Shown here piece after piece: positions 51,149 through 62,181 of a DNA stretch of 64,000 nucleotides. The stretch's first letter is position 1. Each line of letters opens with the position of its first letter. This stretch comes from JADGGM01 sp035277485 (lineage in GTDB: Bacteria > Gemmatimonadota > Gemmatimonadetes > Gemmatimonadales > Gemmatimonadaceae). The position numbers were made by a program, and so were the translations under genes. Under the pieces are notes generated by a model. The model was given only the letters and a program-made list of their open reading frames with translations. It was not told where the DNA came from and made no database searches. Where the stretch lies: positions 1-64,000 of the forward strand of contig DATEKK010000155.1 of assembly GCA_035277485.1 (NCBI GenBank). Direction: 5' to 3'.

Positions 51149-53806
51149 ATGCGGTTCTTCGACACACTCGCGGAAGCGGTGGCTCGGTTGGGCGGATTGT
51201 TCGGCCGGCGCGAGCGCGAGGCGCGCCTAACGGACGAGATGCGGTTCCACGTGGACATGCAAGCGGAAGCCCTGGTGCGCGCCGGCACCGAGCCGGCCGA
51301 GGCGCGGCGGCAAGCGTTGGTGGCGTTCGGCGGACGGGAACGGTGGCGCGATGCGGCGCGCGACGAGTACCGCGGCCAATTCTTCGACCACCTCGGCCAG
51401 GATGTGCGATACGGCGCGCGATCGCTGTTCCATGCGCGCGTGTTCACGGCGGCGTCGGTCGCGACGCTGGCGCTCGGCATCGGGGCCACGACCGCGATCT
51501 TTTCGGTCGTCGACGCCGTCTTGCTGCGACCGCTGCCGTACGCCGATCCGAACGGTCTCGTGATGTTGTGGGAGCATCACATGTCGGATGTGGGTGCGTC
51601 GCACAACGTGACGGGTCCGGCGAACTTCCTCGATTGGCGTGACGAGGCACGATCATTTTCCGCGATGGCGGCATTTGCCAGCGCGCGGGTCACGATCGTG
51701 GCGCCGGGCGGAGATCCGGTGTCGGAGCAAGCGCGCTACGCGAACGCGGCGCTGCTGCCAATGTTAGGCGTGAAGCCGGTGCTCGGCCGATTGTACGGCG
51801 AGGCGGATGATCAAGCGGGTGCCGCGCGCGTGGCTGTGCTCGACTACGGACTCTGGCAGCAGCACTTCGGCGGCAGGCGCGACATCGTTGGCCGCACGGT
51901 GCAGCTCAACGGCAACGATGTCACCGTGGTGGGCGTGCTGCCCAAGGGGTTCGCGTTCTTCGAGCCGGCGGCGTTGTGGCTGCCGATGCGATTCGGCAAC
52001 GAGGATCGCACGGCGCCGGGACGCTACCTGCAGGTACTTGCGAGGCTCAAGCCCGGGGTGTCGTGGCAGCAAGCGGACCTCGAGATGAAAGCGATCGCGC
52101 GCCATCGCGCGATCGACGTGCCGGAGTTGGATGCCAACTGGACCGCGCTGGCGAGCCCGTTGCGCGATGACCTGGTTGGCAACGCGCGGACGCCGCTGCT
52201 CGTGCTGCTCGGCGCGGTGGGGTTTCTGTTGCTCATCGCGTGCACGAACGTCGCGAACCTGATGCTGGCGCGCGCGGGCGACCGGCGGCGCGAGATGGCC
52301 GTGCGCGTCGCGCTCGGCGCGGCGCCCAGGCGCATCCTCCTGCAGATGCTCACCGAGAGCGTGATGCTGGCGCTCGCCGGCGCTGCGTTAGGCGTGGCCG
52401 GCGCGTGGGCGGGCACGCGCGTGCTCGGTCGCATGGTGCCGCCCAAGCTGGACGCGGCGGCCGTGAGCGGTATCGGCCTCGATGCGCGCGTGCTGGTGTT
52501 CGCCATTCTCGTCGCGTTGGTCACGGGCATCGCGTTCGGATTGGCGCCGGCGCTGCAGAGCGCCCGGCACGATCCGAAGGACGCGATGAACGAGGGCGGC
52601 CGGAGCGGCGGCGCCGGCAGCCGGCGCGCAGGTCGGCTGCGCGCCGCGCTCGTGGTGGTCGAGATCGCGCTGGCGGTGGTGCTGCTGGCCGGCGCGGGGC
52701 TCATGGTGCGCAGCCTGGCCGACCTCCGCCGCGTTCCGTTAGGCTTCGACGCCGGGCACGTGCTCACCGCCGGCGTGGTGCTGCACGGACACGCGTACGA
52801 CAGCACCGCGGCCGCGATCGGCTTCTTCGAGCGCGCCGAGCAGCGGATCGCGGCCCTGCCGGGCGTGCGGTCGGTCGGATCCATCAGCTGGTTGCCGCTC
52901 TCGGGTCTGCGATCCGCGAGCAGCTTCACCGTGGTCGGGCAGCCCGTCCCGCCGTTAGGCCAGGAGCCGGTGGGCGATTTTCGCGCGATCACGCCCGGCT
53001 ATTTCGCCGCGATGGAAATCCCGATCGAGGAGGGACGCGGCCTCGAGGCCGCCGACCGGCGCGGCGCCGCGCAGGTGGCCGTGGTGAGCCACACACTCGC
53101 GCACACATTCTGGCCGAACGGATCGGCGTTGGGCCACGAGCTCAAGTACGAATGGGATGGCTGGTACACGGTGCGCATTGTCGGTGTGGCGGGCGATGTC
53201 CATCACGACGGACCGCGCACCGAACCCTACATGGAGATCTACCGGCCGCTCGAGCAGTTCCCGTACACGGGGATGACGTTCGTCGTGCGTTCGTCCGGCG
53301 ATCCGCTCGCGCTTGCCGCGCCGCTGCGCGCCGCCTTGCGCGATCTCGATCCGGCGCAGGCGCTGGCAAACGTGAAACCGATGACCGATTTCGTGCACGC
53401 GTCGGTCGGCGACACGCGGCTCGACACAGTGTTGTTCGCCGCCTTCGGCGTCATCGGGCTCGTGTTGGCGATGATCGGGATCTACGGCCTCGGCGCGTAC
53501 ACAGTCCAGCAGCGGCGCCACGAGTTCGGCATCCGGATGGCGTTAGGCGCGCAGCGCGGGGCCGTGTTGTCGATGGCTATTCATCGGGGACTCGTGTTGG
53601 CGGCGATCGGGCTGGCCGTGGGCGTGCTCGGTGCGCTGAGCCTCACGCACCTCATGGGGGCGCTGCTGTTCGGGGTCAAGCCGAACGACCCGGTGACCTT
53701 CGTGTGGGTGGCGGTCGCGCTGGGCAGCATTGCCGCGCTCTCGGCGTGGGTGCCGGCGCGGCGCGCAACGCGGCTCGATCCGGTGGCCGCGTTGCGCAGC
53801 GACTAA
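51149..53806 (+). CDS. Orphan FtsX/MacB-type ABC permease with N-terminal prefix (ADOP)
   Basis: An 885-residue permease. Residues 1-85 form the extra prefix known from acidobacterial duplicated orphan permeases (RREREARLTDEMRFHVDMQA, EARRQALVAFGG). Two MacB-type modules follow, each with a helix, periplasmic domain and FtsX block (LLLIACTNVANLMLARAGDR and YTVQQRRHEFGIRMALGAQR). It has no ATPase domain or linked ATPase gene. It is cotranscribed with the padR gene. Its stop is two bases from the end of the convergent msrB gene. Confidence 0.9.
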   Translation: MRFFDTLAEAVARLGGLFGRREREARLTDEMRFHVDMQAEALVRAGTEPAEARRQALVAFGGRERWRDAARDEYRGQFFDHLGQDVRYGARSLFHARVFTAASVATLALGIGATTAIFSVVDAVLLRPLPYADPNGLVMLWEHHMSDVGASHNVTGPANFLDWRDEARSFSAMAAFASARVTIVAPGGDPVSEQARYANAALLPMLGVKPVLGRLYGEADDQAGAARVAVLDYGLWQQHFGGRRDIVGRTVQLNGNDVTVVGVLPKGFAFFEPAALWLPMRFGNEDRTAPGRYLQVLARLKPGVSWQQADLEMKAIARHRAIDVPELDANWTALASPLRDDLVGNARTPLLVLLGAVGFLLLIACTNVANLMLARAGDRRREMAVRVALGAAPRRILLQMLTESVMLALAGAALGVAGAWAGTRVLGRMVPPKLDAAAVSGIGLDARVLVFAILVALVTGIAFGLAPALQSARHDPKDAMNEGGRSGGAGSRRAGRLRAALVVVEIALAVVLLAGAGLMVRSLADLRRVPLGFDAGHVLTAGVVLHGHAYDSTAAAIGFFERAEQRIAALPGVRSVGSISWLPLSGLRSASSFTVVGQPVPPLGQEPVGDFRAITPGYFAAMEIPIEEGRGLEAADRRGAAQVAVVSHTLAHTFWPNGSALGHELKYEWDGWYTVRIVGVAGDVHHDGPRTEPYMEIYRPLEQFPYTGMTFVVRSSGDPLALAAPLRAALRDLDPAQALANVKPMTDFVHASVGDTRLDTVLFAAFGVIGLVLAMIGIYGLGAYTVQQRRHEFGIRMALGAQRGAVLSMAIHRGLVLAAIGLAVGVLGALSLTHLMGALLFGVKPNDPVTFVWVAVALGSIAALSAWVPARRATRLDPVAALRSD

Positions 53807-53808
53807 CG

Positions 53809-54429
53809 CTACTTGTGGGCCTTGGCGGAGTCCGCTGCCGCCTTCTTGAACATCGGCAGGTACTGTCCGTAGCCCTCGGCCTCGAGCGAGTCGACTGGCA
53901 CGAAGCGCATGGCCGCCGAATTCATACAGTAGCGCAGGCCGGTGGGCTTTGGCCCGTCATCGAACACGTGGCCCAGATGGGAATTCGCGTGTTTCGAGCG
54001 GACCTCCGTCCGAACCATGAAGGCCGAGCGGTCGGTATCGGTGGTGATGTTTTTGGAGTCGAGCGGTTTGGTGAAGCTTGGCCACCCGGTGCCCGAGTCG
54101 AACTTGTCGAGGGAGCTGAACAGCGGCTCGCCCGAGACGATGTCGACGTAGATGCCGGCCTGGTGGTTGTCCCAGTACTCGTTGTGGAACGGCGTCTCGG
54201 TGAACGCGTGCTGCGTGACCTCGAACTCGAGGGGCGTGAGACGTTTGTGGAGCTCGTCGTCGCTCGGCTTCTTGTAGTGATCCATGGCGTGATCTCCGGC
54301 GTACGGCGCGGCAGCCGGCTGGGCCGCGGCCGCTTCGTTAGGCGCCTGGGCTCCAGCCGTGTGCGTGACGGCCAGCGCCAGCGCGATCGCTCCGGCAATG
54401 CCGGCGATGCTGACCAGTTGGGTGCGCAT
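53809..54429 (-). CDS. msrB: Peptide-methionine (R)-S-oxide reductase, exported
   Basis: A 206-residue protein. A signal peptide (MRTQLVSIAGIAGAIALALA ... GAQA) and an Ala/Pro linker precede the MsrB domain from about residue 60: LTPLEFEVTQHAFTETPFHN, FDSGTGWPSF and the catalytic Cys in LRYCMNSAAMRF. The CxxC zinc pairs of many MsrB proteins are missing, which is common in one subgroup. It repairs oxidised methionines in envelope proteins. ATG 54429 was chosen over a start 12 codons earlier because the signal peptide begins there. Confidence 0.92.
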   Translation of the reverse strand: MRTQLVSIAGIAGAIALALAVTHTAGAQAPNEAAAAQPAAAPYAGDHAMDHYKKPSDDELHKRLTPLEFEVTQHAFTETPFHNEYWDNHQAGIYVDIVSGEPLFSSLDKFDSGTGWPSFTKPLDSKNITTDTDRSAFMVRTEVRSKHANSHLGHVFDDGPKPTGLRYCMNSAAMRFVPVDSLEAEGYGQYLPMFKKAAADSAKAHK

Positions 54430-54657
54430 GTGTCCTCGGAGGCTGAAGGTCCGGCCCGACAGCACGTGCGCGTCTACCGTGTCACGGCGCCATCGAGCCT
54501 AGCTAAAAATAACCGCCCCGGCACCCGTTGGTTCCTTGGATCAGGCGGCCTCGGCCGGGCATTGCTCGAGGGGTTCCGGCGCGCCGCCGCCTGTGTATGC
54601 TTGGAATTGACCGCTTGCGGCCCATCGCCCGGCGGCCCCGCCTTCCGGAGATTTTTC

Positions 54658-54927
54658 ATGTGCCGAAACATCAAGACACTGGCCAACTTTGCGCCGCCTG
54701 CCACGGATGACGAGATCCGTGCCTCGGCGCTGCAGTTCGTGCGCAAATTGAGCGGCAGCACGCATCCGTCGCGTGCTAACGAGGAGGCATTCCATCGCGC
54801 GGTGGACGAGGTGACCGCGACGGCGCGTCGTCTCATCGATTCGCTCGAGGTGCGGACGCCGCCGCGCAACCGGGAGGAGGAAGCGCGCAAGGCGAAGGAG
54901 CGGTCTCGGAGGCGGTTTGCGTCGTGA
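54658..54927 (+). CDS. DUF2277 family protein
   Basis: An 89-residue cytoplasmic protein starting MCRNIKTLANFAPPATDDEI, the unmistakable opening of DUF2277, followed by RASALQFVRKLSGSTHPSRA and NEEAFHRAVDEVTATARRLI. The conserved Cys2 is present. The C-terminal 20 residues are strongly basic and charged. Function unknown. GGAG precedes the ATG by a short A/T-rich spacer. Confidence 0.92.
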   Translation: MCRNIKTLANFAPPATDDEIRASALQFVRKLSGSTHPSRANEEAFHRAVDEVTATARRLIDSLEVRTPPRNREEEARKAKERSRRRFAS

Positions 54928-55009
54928 CGGTTCGTGCGCCGGCGGAACAATGCGCCGGCTGTGGTGATTGATTGGTCTCCACGAACGACCTTCGCTTCGG
55001 AGCTCCTGC

Positions 55010-55792
55010 ATGCGCTTGGTGTGGTTCTGTCTGGCCGCGATGCTCGCGGCGTCGCCGTCTCAGGCCCAGACCATCACGCCGGGAAGCCCGTTGCTTCGTG
55101 TCGATCGCATCCATCCGTACGCGGACTCCATCACCCTTGTTCTCGTCCCGAAGGACAGTGCCCAACGGGTCTTTGGCACGCTGATCCGTCGCGTTCAGCT
55201 CGCGCGCGACAGCAACGTGGCGGTGTTCCGCGAAACGCAAGACTACACGTACGACGGTGGCCAGACGGAAACAGACACGATGGATGTGTCAGCCGCGACG
55301 CTCGAGCCGATGCGCGTGTTCGAGTCGAACGGTGCGCGTGGGGACGATGTGCGGTTTCACGACAGCCGGTTGACGGGCACCGCGTGGTCGCCGGATTCGG
55401 GGCGGCGCGCCATCGACGCTCCGTTCGGCGCGGCGTTTTTTCACGGGATGACGACCGAGGCGTTTCTGGCGGCGTTCCCGCTGGCGTTGGACAGCACGCT
55501 CCACCTACCGGTCGGCGAGACGCCGGATGCGCACGTGCGGATGGCGGAATTTCGCGTGACCGGCGAGCGCATGCTGCGCACGGCGGCGGGCGAGGTGGAG
55601 TGCCTGGTGGTCCAGGAGTCGCCGACGACGGTCGCTTGGGTCTCGAAGGCGGACGGACGGCTCGTGCGGCTGCATTGGACGCTGCCTAACGGAGCCACGG
55701 TCTGGAAGCTGCCCACCCGCGATGTCCCCTTCCTCGACACACAGGATCTCACCGCGGCGCGCGGCGCGCTGACGACCGGTACGGCGCGTTAG
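55010..55792 (+). CDS. Secreted protein of unknown function
   Basis: A 260-residue protein with signal peptide MRLVWFCLAAMLAASPSQAQ; GGAG lies ten bases before ATG 55010. The rest is beta-rich (VFRETQDYTYDGGQTETDTM, MRMAEFRVTGERM-like segments) with a single Cys in GEVECLVVQE, and may belong to the DUF3108-like group of exported proteins, but I cannot place it firmly. The stop TAG lies within a GTTAGGC copy. It is convergent with the POT transporter. Confidence 0.7.
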   Translation: MRLVWFCLAAMLAASPSQAQTITPGSPLLRVDRIHPYADSITLVLVPKDSAQRVFGTLIRRVQLARDSNVAVFRETQDYTYDGGQTETDTMDVSAATLEPMRVFESNGARGDDVRFHDSRLTGTAWSPDSGRRAIDAPFGAAFFHGMTTEAFLAAFPLALDSTLHLPVGETPDAHVRMAEFRVTGERMLRTAAGEVECLVVQESPTTVAWVSKADGRLVRLHWTLPNGATVWKLPTRDVPFLDTQDLTAARGALTTGTAR

Positions 55793-55831
55793 GCCTGCGC
55801 GGCGCGGATACGCGCGGACGGCTTCCTTGCC

Positions 55832-57241
<1,410 letters not shown>

Positions 57242-57329
57242 GACGTCTCCGGTGACAGGCAGTACTCTCGGGCGGACAACCCGGCGTCAGCACACCATTC
57301 TCATATCGCGAACGTCGAAGAGCAAGCAC

Positions 57330-57833
57330 ATGATCACGATTCCCACGATCACCACCAACCGGCTCGTGCTGCGCGCGTTCGTGCAACGCGACCTCGAGGA
57401 ATACGCGACCATCGTCGGCGATCCGGAGGTCACCAAATACCTCGGCGACGGTCATGCTCTGTCGCGCGATGAAGCGTGGCGGCAGATGGCCGTGATCCTC
57501 GGACACTGGATGCTGTTCGGCTACGGTCTGTGGGCCGTCGAAGAACGCGCGACCGGCGCGCTCATAGGCCGCATCGGATGTCAGCAGCCGGAAGGATGGC
57601 CGGGATTCGAAATCGCATACACCTTGGGCCGAGCGTATTGGGGACGCGGATACGCGCGCGAAGGCGCCGGCGCCGCACTCGCGTACGCACGCGAGGTACA
57701 CGGCCGCACGAGCATCATCAGCTTGATCCGTCCCGCAAACGCGGGTTCCATCCGCGTCGCGCAATCGCTCGGCGCGACGTTAGACGGCGAGGTCGAGTTC
57801 TTCGGTGGACCCACGCTCATCTATCGGTACTGA
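57330..57833 (+). CDS. GNAT-family N-acetyltransferase (RimJ/RimL type)
   Basis: A 167-residue acetyltransferase. ITTNRLVLRAFVQRDLEEYA is the RimL-type start; the acetyl-CoA loop is around GRAYWGRGYAREGAGAALAY, and ISLIRPANAGSIRVAQSLGA is the final conserved element. ATG 57330 was preferred to a start 30 codons earlier. Substrates may be ribosomal protein N termini or small molecules. Divergent from the POT transporter. Confidence 0.88.
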   Translation: MITIPTITTNRLVLRAFVQRDLEEYATIVGDPEVTKYLGDGHALSRDEAWRQMAVILGHWMLFGYGLWAVEERATGALIGRIGCQQPEGWPGFEIAYTLGRAYWGRGYAREGAGAALAYAREVHGRTSIISLIRPANAGSIRVAQSLGATLDGEVEFFGGPTLIYRY

Positions 57834-57933
57834 CGACTCCCGTCGCCATTACGCGACTACCGGCGGTTCGCTATTCTCTCATCCACCGCGGCGCCTCGCG
57901 CGCCAACACAGTGACTTTCTCGTCGAGGAATTC

Positions 57934-59418
57934 GTGCGCACTGCCTTGATGCGTCTTGCCCAACGCGGCGCGCTCGCGCTCGCAGTGGTGTCAGCGGCCG
58001 GTGTCGCCGCGCCCGCGCAGATCACGCAAGCGGAGTACGCCGCGCGCCGCGATTCGCTCGCCGCGCGCCTCGACAGCGGCATCGTCATCGCGTTCGGCGC
58101 GCGGACACCCATCACCGACTTCGGCCCGTTCTATCAGCTGGCGTCGTTCCGCTACCTCACGGGCTTCCAGGAACCCGACGCGGCGTTCGTGATGGTCATT
58201 CGCGGCGGCCGGCAAACGACGACGCTCTTCACCACGCCGGTCGACCCGCACCTTGCGTTCTACTACGGCTTCCGGCCGGACTCGGCGGCGATCGCGCGCG
58301 ACAACGGCCTAACGGCGCGCCCGTTCACGACACTGGCACCGGTGATGGATTCGCTCGCGTCGACCGGGCTGCCGGTGTACGCGATCCGCGATGTGGCGGA
58401 CGACGACTTTGCGAGACAAGACAGCCTCACGCGCGGGCAGCAGTTCATGAAGACGTTCGCAGCGGCGCATTCGTCCATGACGGTGAAGGACGCCGAACCG
58501 ATCGTGGACCAACTCCGCGCGCGCAAGTCGCCGGCCGAGATAGCGCTGCTGCGTCGCGCCGCCGCGATCAGCGCCGCCGGACATCGCGCAATCATGCAAT
58601 CGCCGGAGCCGCACCACGAATACGAGTGGCAAGCCGTCGCCGAGTACACGTTCAAGCGGTTAGGCGGAGATCGCCCGGCGTACGGATCCATCGTCGGTGC
58701 GGGTCTCAACAGCACGCAGCTGCACTACATGCAGGACACGTCGGTTGCCCGGCCCGGCGATGTGGTTGTGATCGACGCCGCCACGCAATACGAGGGATAT
58801 GCGGCGGACATCACGCGCACGCTGCCGGTGAGCGGCGTGTTCACGGCGGCGCAGCGCACGATTTATCAGCTGGTGCGCGACGCGCAGGCGGCTGCGGAGC
58901 GCGTGGCGAAGGCGGGCGCGAGCGCACAGGCCGCACAAGATTCGTCGGTTGCGGTTCGCGCGCGCGGGCTCGCCAAGCTCGGTCTCATCGACAGCGTGAA
59001 CGCGCAATTGGATCCGCCGGGCAACGTGGACTGTGCCAAGAATCCGCGAGCGTGCACGCAGGTCAGCATCTGGATGATTCACGGCATCAGCCACGGACTC
59101 GGTCTCGCCGTGCACGATCCGGCGCAATACTACGTCGATGGGACGTACAAGGTGGGCGACGCGTTTACGATCGAGCCCGGCATCTACATCACGACGCGCA
59201 CGCTCGACGCGCTGCCCGACACGCCGCGCAATCGCGCCTTCATCGCGCGCGTTAGGCCGGTCGTCGAGCGTTACCAGAACATCGGCGTGCGCATCGAGGA
59301 CGACTACATCATCACGGCGAATGGACTCGAGCGCATTTCGAGCGGCGTGCCGCGCGAGATCGGCGAGGTGGAAGCGCTGATGAAGAAGCGGCCGGCGGCG
59401 GTGACGCTCGATCCCTAA
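57934..59418 (+). CDS. Exported Xaa-Pro aminopeptidase (aminopeptidase P)
   Basis: A 494-residue protein. GTG 57934 has GAGG eight bases upstream and gives a full signal peptide (RTALMRLAQRGALALAVVSA, ending in APAQ). The AMP_N domain follows (SGIVIAFGARTPITDFGPFY), then the M24 domain with ligands in VVVIDAATQYEGYAADITRT (two Asp), GISHGLGLAVHD (His), TIEPGIYI (Glu) and GVRIEDDYII (Glu). It removes N-terminal residues before proline in the envelope. Its TAA shares CTAA with the TAG of the convergent TetR gene. Confidence 0.93.
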   Translation: MRTALMRLAQRGALALAVVSAAGVAAPAQITQAEYAARRDSLAARLDSGIVIAFGARTPITDFGPFYQLASFRYLTGFQEPDAAFVMVIRGGRQTTTLFTTPVDPHLAFYYGFRPDSAAIARDNGLTARPFTTLAPVMDSLASTGLPVYAIRDVADDDFARQDSLTRGQQFMKTFAAAHSSMTVKDAEPIVDQLRARKSPAEIALLRRAAAISAAGHRAIMQSPEPHHEYEWQAVAEYTFKRLGGDRPAYGSIVGAGLNSTQLHYMQDTSVARPGDVVVIDAATQYEGYAADITRTLPVSGVFTAAQRTIYQLVRDAQAAAERVAKAGASAQAAQDSSVAVRARGLAKLGLIDSVNAQLDPPGNVDCAKNPRACTQVSIWMIHGISHGLGLAVHDPAQYYVDGTYKVGDAFTIEPGIYITTRTLDALPDTPRNRAFIARVRPVVERYQNIGVRIEDDYIITANGLERISSGVPREIGEVEALMKKRPAAVTLDP

Positions 59419-60074
59419 CGGCGCATCGCGATACGCTTGATGCCCGCGAGTGAGAACTCGACGATGTGCTCGGCTACGGCGGCGAGGTCGGCGTGGGACA
59501 AAGGCCAGCCTTTGAACGCCGCCGTCCGGAAACGGTCGGGACGAAAGAACAGACACTGCGCCATGATGCTCATCACGCAGCGCACGACGCGTTTATCGCT
59601 CGGCTTGCACTCCAGTAGCTTCGCGACCACGCCGCACAAGTATTCGAAGCGCGGCATGATTCCGTGCTCGGCGATCCACGGCGCGAGCGGCGTCGGCTCG
59701 GATGTCTCGTGCCGCATCAGGTCGTGAATCCACGCCGTTCGGTCGTCGCTCGATGCGATGCGCGGCAAGTAGCCAGAGACGTACGTGCGCAGCTGCTCCT
59801 CAGGCGATGCATCGCTTCCGGCGACGAGGAACGCCGCATCGCCGGCCCGCATCTGCTGCACCGCCGAGTGCACGACCGCGCGATAGAGGCCGAGCTTCCC
59901 GTCGAAGTGATAATTGACGGCGGCCACGTTCGCGCGGGCTGCGCGCGCGATGTCGCGCACGCTCACGCCGCCGAACCCGTGTTGGGCGAATAACCGTGTC
60001 GCCGCCGCGAGCAGGCGCTGCCGCGTCGCCGCGTCCGGCCGGCGTGCGTTAGGCGTCCGGCGTCGCGTGATCAC
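59415..60074 (-). CDS. TetR-family repressor, CecR-like
   Basis: A 219-residue regulator. RLLAAATRLFAQHGFGGVSV, then RDIARAARANVAAVNYHFDG is the helix-turn-helix; the C-terminal domain (YVSGYLPRIASSDDRTAW, CVMSIMAQCLFFR) resembles the DUF1956-type ligand domain of CecR/YbiH. GTG 60074 overlaps the permease stop, so it ends the exporter operon. In E. coli, CecR controls the ybhGFSR exporter with this same gene content. The palindrome upstream of the HlyD gene is its likely target. Confidence 0.87.
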   Translation of the reverse strand: MITRRRTPNARRPDAATRQRLLAAATRLFAQHGFGGVSVRDIARAARANVAAVNYHFDGKLGLYRAVVHSAVQQMRAGDAAFLVAGSDASPEEQLRTYVSGYLPRIASSDDRTAWIHDLMRHETSEPTPLAPWIAEHGIMPRFEYLCGVVAKLLECKPSDKRVVRCVMSIMAQCLFFRPDRFRTAAFKGWPLSHADLAAVAEHIVEFSLAGIKRIAMRR

Positions 60075-61189
60075 GAGAGCGTCCGCTTGAACAGCAGCGT
60101 GGCCGCGACCATCGTCAGCACCGAGAACACCGCGAGATACAGCAAGTCGAACCAGATCGCCGCGAAGCCGGTGTTCTTGAGCAGCAGGCTCTTGAGCGCA
60201 TGCACGGCGTACGTGAACGGATCCACGGTGGCCAGCGCGCGCATCCACTTCGGGAAGGCTTGCTGCGGATAAATCGCGCCGCTCGGGAACCACAGCAGCG
60301 TATTCAGTACGCCGAACAACGCGCGCGGCAGCAGCGGATCGTTCATGCGCACCATGAGCAGAAACATCATGCTCACCAATGCCACCGAGGCAACGGCGAT
60401 CACGAGGAACAGCCTGATCAATCGGATCGGCGCGAACGGATCGGGGATCCCGGCAATGAGCGATCCGATGGTCATGAGCACCGAGCCGGCGATGATCGCC
60501 TTGATCGCGCCGGCGGCGTTGAATCCGAAGATGAGCTCGAGTCGCGTGATCGGCGTGACGAGATAGCCCTCGTGCAGCCCGCGCGCCTTGTCGTCGATGT
60601 AGATGATGCCCCCGCCGATCATCACCATCATGAAGATCGACATCACGATCGAGCCGGGCAGCAGATACTGGATGTACGGCACGTACGGATAGAGCTCGAC
60701 CGTCTCGAGCGTCGGGTCCCGCGACACGCGGTCGCTCGTCGGTGGCGGCCGGTCGTACGCGCCTAACAGACTGGTGAACGTGCCGGACAACGCCGCCGTC
60801 ACGAAGTTGTCGGTATTGTCCTCGATCAGCGCGACGCGCGGATCGTCGTGCGCCAGTACGCGGCGCGAGAATCCCGGCGGGATGGTGAGCACGCCGTTCA
60901 CACGCCCGTTGCGCAGCGCCGTGAGCGCGTCACCGCGGTCGCTGAAGGGGATCGTCTCGAACGTTTGCGCGTTCTCGGCCACGGCATTGGTGAGCTCGTG
61001 CAGCCGGACGGCGGGCACGCCGCCGTCCTGATCCACCAGCGCCACCTTGAGGTGCTTCACGTTGCCGCCGAACGCATAGCCGAGTACCACCAGCTGGACC
61101 ACCGGCATGAGCAGCGACATGATGATGAGCGCCGGGCTGCGCCGGAACCGGCGCAGGTCGCGCTCGATGATGGCCCAGGTCCGCTGCAT
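60071..61189 (-). CDS. ABC-2 type permease (YbhS/YbhR-like)
   Basis: A 372-residue membrane protein. The N-terminal helix (RRFRRSPALIIMSLLMPVVQ) is followed by a periplasmic domain (HLKVALVDQDGGVPAVRLHE) of about 130 residues, then five helices including QYLLPGSIVMSIFMMVMIGG and the typical GLHEGYLVTPITRLELIFG loop. Only one permease gene is present, so a homodimer is expected, unlike the two of ybhSR. ATG 61189 follows the ATPase stop by two bases. Confidence 0.9.
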   Translation of the reverse strand: MQRTWAIIERDLRRFRRSPALIIMSLLMPVVQLVVLGYAFGGNVKHLKVALVDQDGGVPAVRLHELTNAVAENAQTFETIPFSDRGDALTALRNGRVNGVLTIPPGFSRRVLAHDDPRVALIEDNTDNFVTAALSGTFTSLLGAYDRPPPTSDRVSRDPTLETVELYPYVPYIQYLLPGSIVMSIFMMVMIGGGIIYIDDKARGLHEGYLVTPITRLELIFGFNAAGAIKAIIAGSVLMTIGSLIAGIPDPFAPIRLIRLFLVIAVASVALVSMMFLLMVRMNDPLLPRALFGVLNTLLWFPSGAIYPQQAFPKWMRALATVDPFTYAVHALKSLLLKNTGFAAIWFDLLYLAVFSVLTMVAATLLFKRTLS

Positions 61190-61191
61190 GC

Positions 61192-62181
61192 CTAACGCCT
61201 CATCATGAAGCGGCTATCGGCTGCCGTGGGCTCCTGGAGCGCGTCGCGCAACTGGTGCCCCGTGTAGTGCACGAACACGTCGTCCAGCGACGTGCTCTGC
61301 ACGGAGAGCGAGCCGATCGTGACGCCGGCGCGCGCGGCGGCCGACATGAGCGCGTTGGTGGTCTCGGGGCCGCTGGTCGACACGAGCCGGAACACCGGCG
61401 CCTCGCCTTCGACGCGCACCACGCCCGGCAACGCGCCTAACCGGTCGCGCCAGTCGGCGGGCGCATCGGCAAAGCTTGCCTCGAGCGTGTTCTCGCCCGG
61501 AATCGCCGCCTTGAGCTTCATGGGCGAGTCGAGCGCCATGAGCTTGCCGTGGTCCACGATCGCAATGCGGTCGCAGAGCTTGTCCGCCTCATCCATGTAG
61601 TGCGTGGTGAGCAGCACCGTTAGGCGGCGGTCGGCCTTGATCGTGCGCAACATCTCCCACACCGAGGTGCGCGACACTGGATCGAGCCCGGTCGTCGGCT
61701 CGTCGAGGAAGAGAATGCGCGGCTCGTGCACCAGTCCGCGCGCGATCTCGACGCGGCGCCGCATGCCGCCGGACAGGTTCTTCACCGGCTTGTCCGCCCA
61801 CTGGCTCAGCTCCACCGCCGCCAGCAAGTCCGCGATGAGCGTTTTCCGGCGCTCGCGCGGCACGCCGTAGAGCTTGGCGAAGATCAACAGGTTTTCTTCG
61901 GCGGTGAGATCGAGGTCGCTGGTGAGCGCTTGCGGAATCACGCCGATGGCGCGGCGCACCCGATCGGCATCCTTGACGATGTCCTGACTCGCCACGATCG
62001 CGGTGCCCGACGTGGGCAGGAGCAGCGTGGTGAGCATCCGGATGAGCGTCGACTTCCCGGCTCCGTTAGGCCCGAGAAGCCCGAACGTCTCGCCATCCTC
62101 GACGGCGAACGAGATCCCGTCGACCGCGGTGAAGTCGCCGAAGCGCTTCACGATCTCGCGGACGTCGATCGCAATGCTCAC
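61192..62181 (-). CDS. ABC transporter ATP-binding protein (DrrA/YbhF type)
   Basis: A 329-residue ATPase. Walker A LLGPNGAGKSTLIRM, Q-loop GVIPQALTSD, signature NLSGGMRRRVEIARG, Walker B ILFLDEPTTGLDP and switch TTHYMDEAD are all present. A C-terminal domain of about 100 residues ends in LDDVFVHYTGHQLRD, typical of DrrA-type drug exporters. Coupled to the HlyD gene by ATGA. It drives the ABC-2 permease encoded next. Confidence 0.94.
   Translation of the reverse strand: MSIAIDVREIVKRFGDFTAVDGISFAVEDGETFGLLGPNGAGKSTLIRMLTTLLLPTSGTAIVASQDIVKDADRVRRAIGVIPQALTSDLDLTAEENLLIFAKLYGVPRERRKTLIADLLAAVELSQWADKPVKNLSGGMRRRVEIARGLVHEPRILFLDEPTTGLDPVSRTSVWEMLRTIKADRRLTVLLTTHYMDEADKLCDRIAIVDHGKLMALDSPMKLKAAIPGENTLEASFADAPADWRDRLGALPGVVRVEGEAPVFRLVSTSGPETTNALMSAAARAGVTIGSLSVQSTSLDDVFVHYTGHQLRDALQEPTAADSRFMMRR

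Noticed and set aside
52240..54927. 895-codon plus-strand open frame
   Set aside because: It is out of frame with the orphan permease and runs antisense to msrB; only its last 89 codons, the DUF2277 protein, are real.
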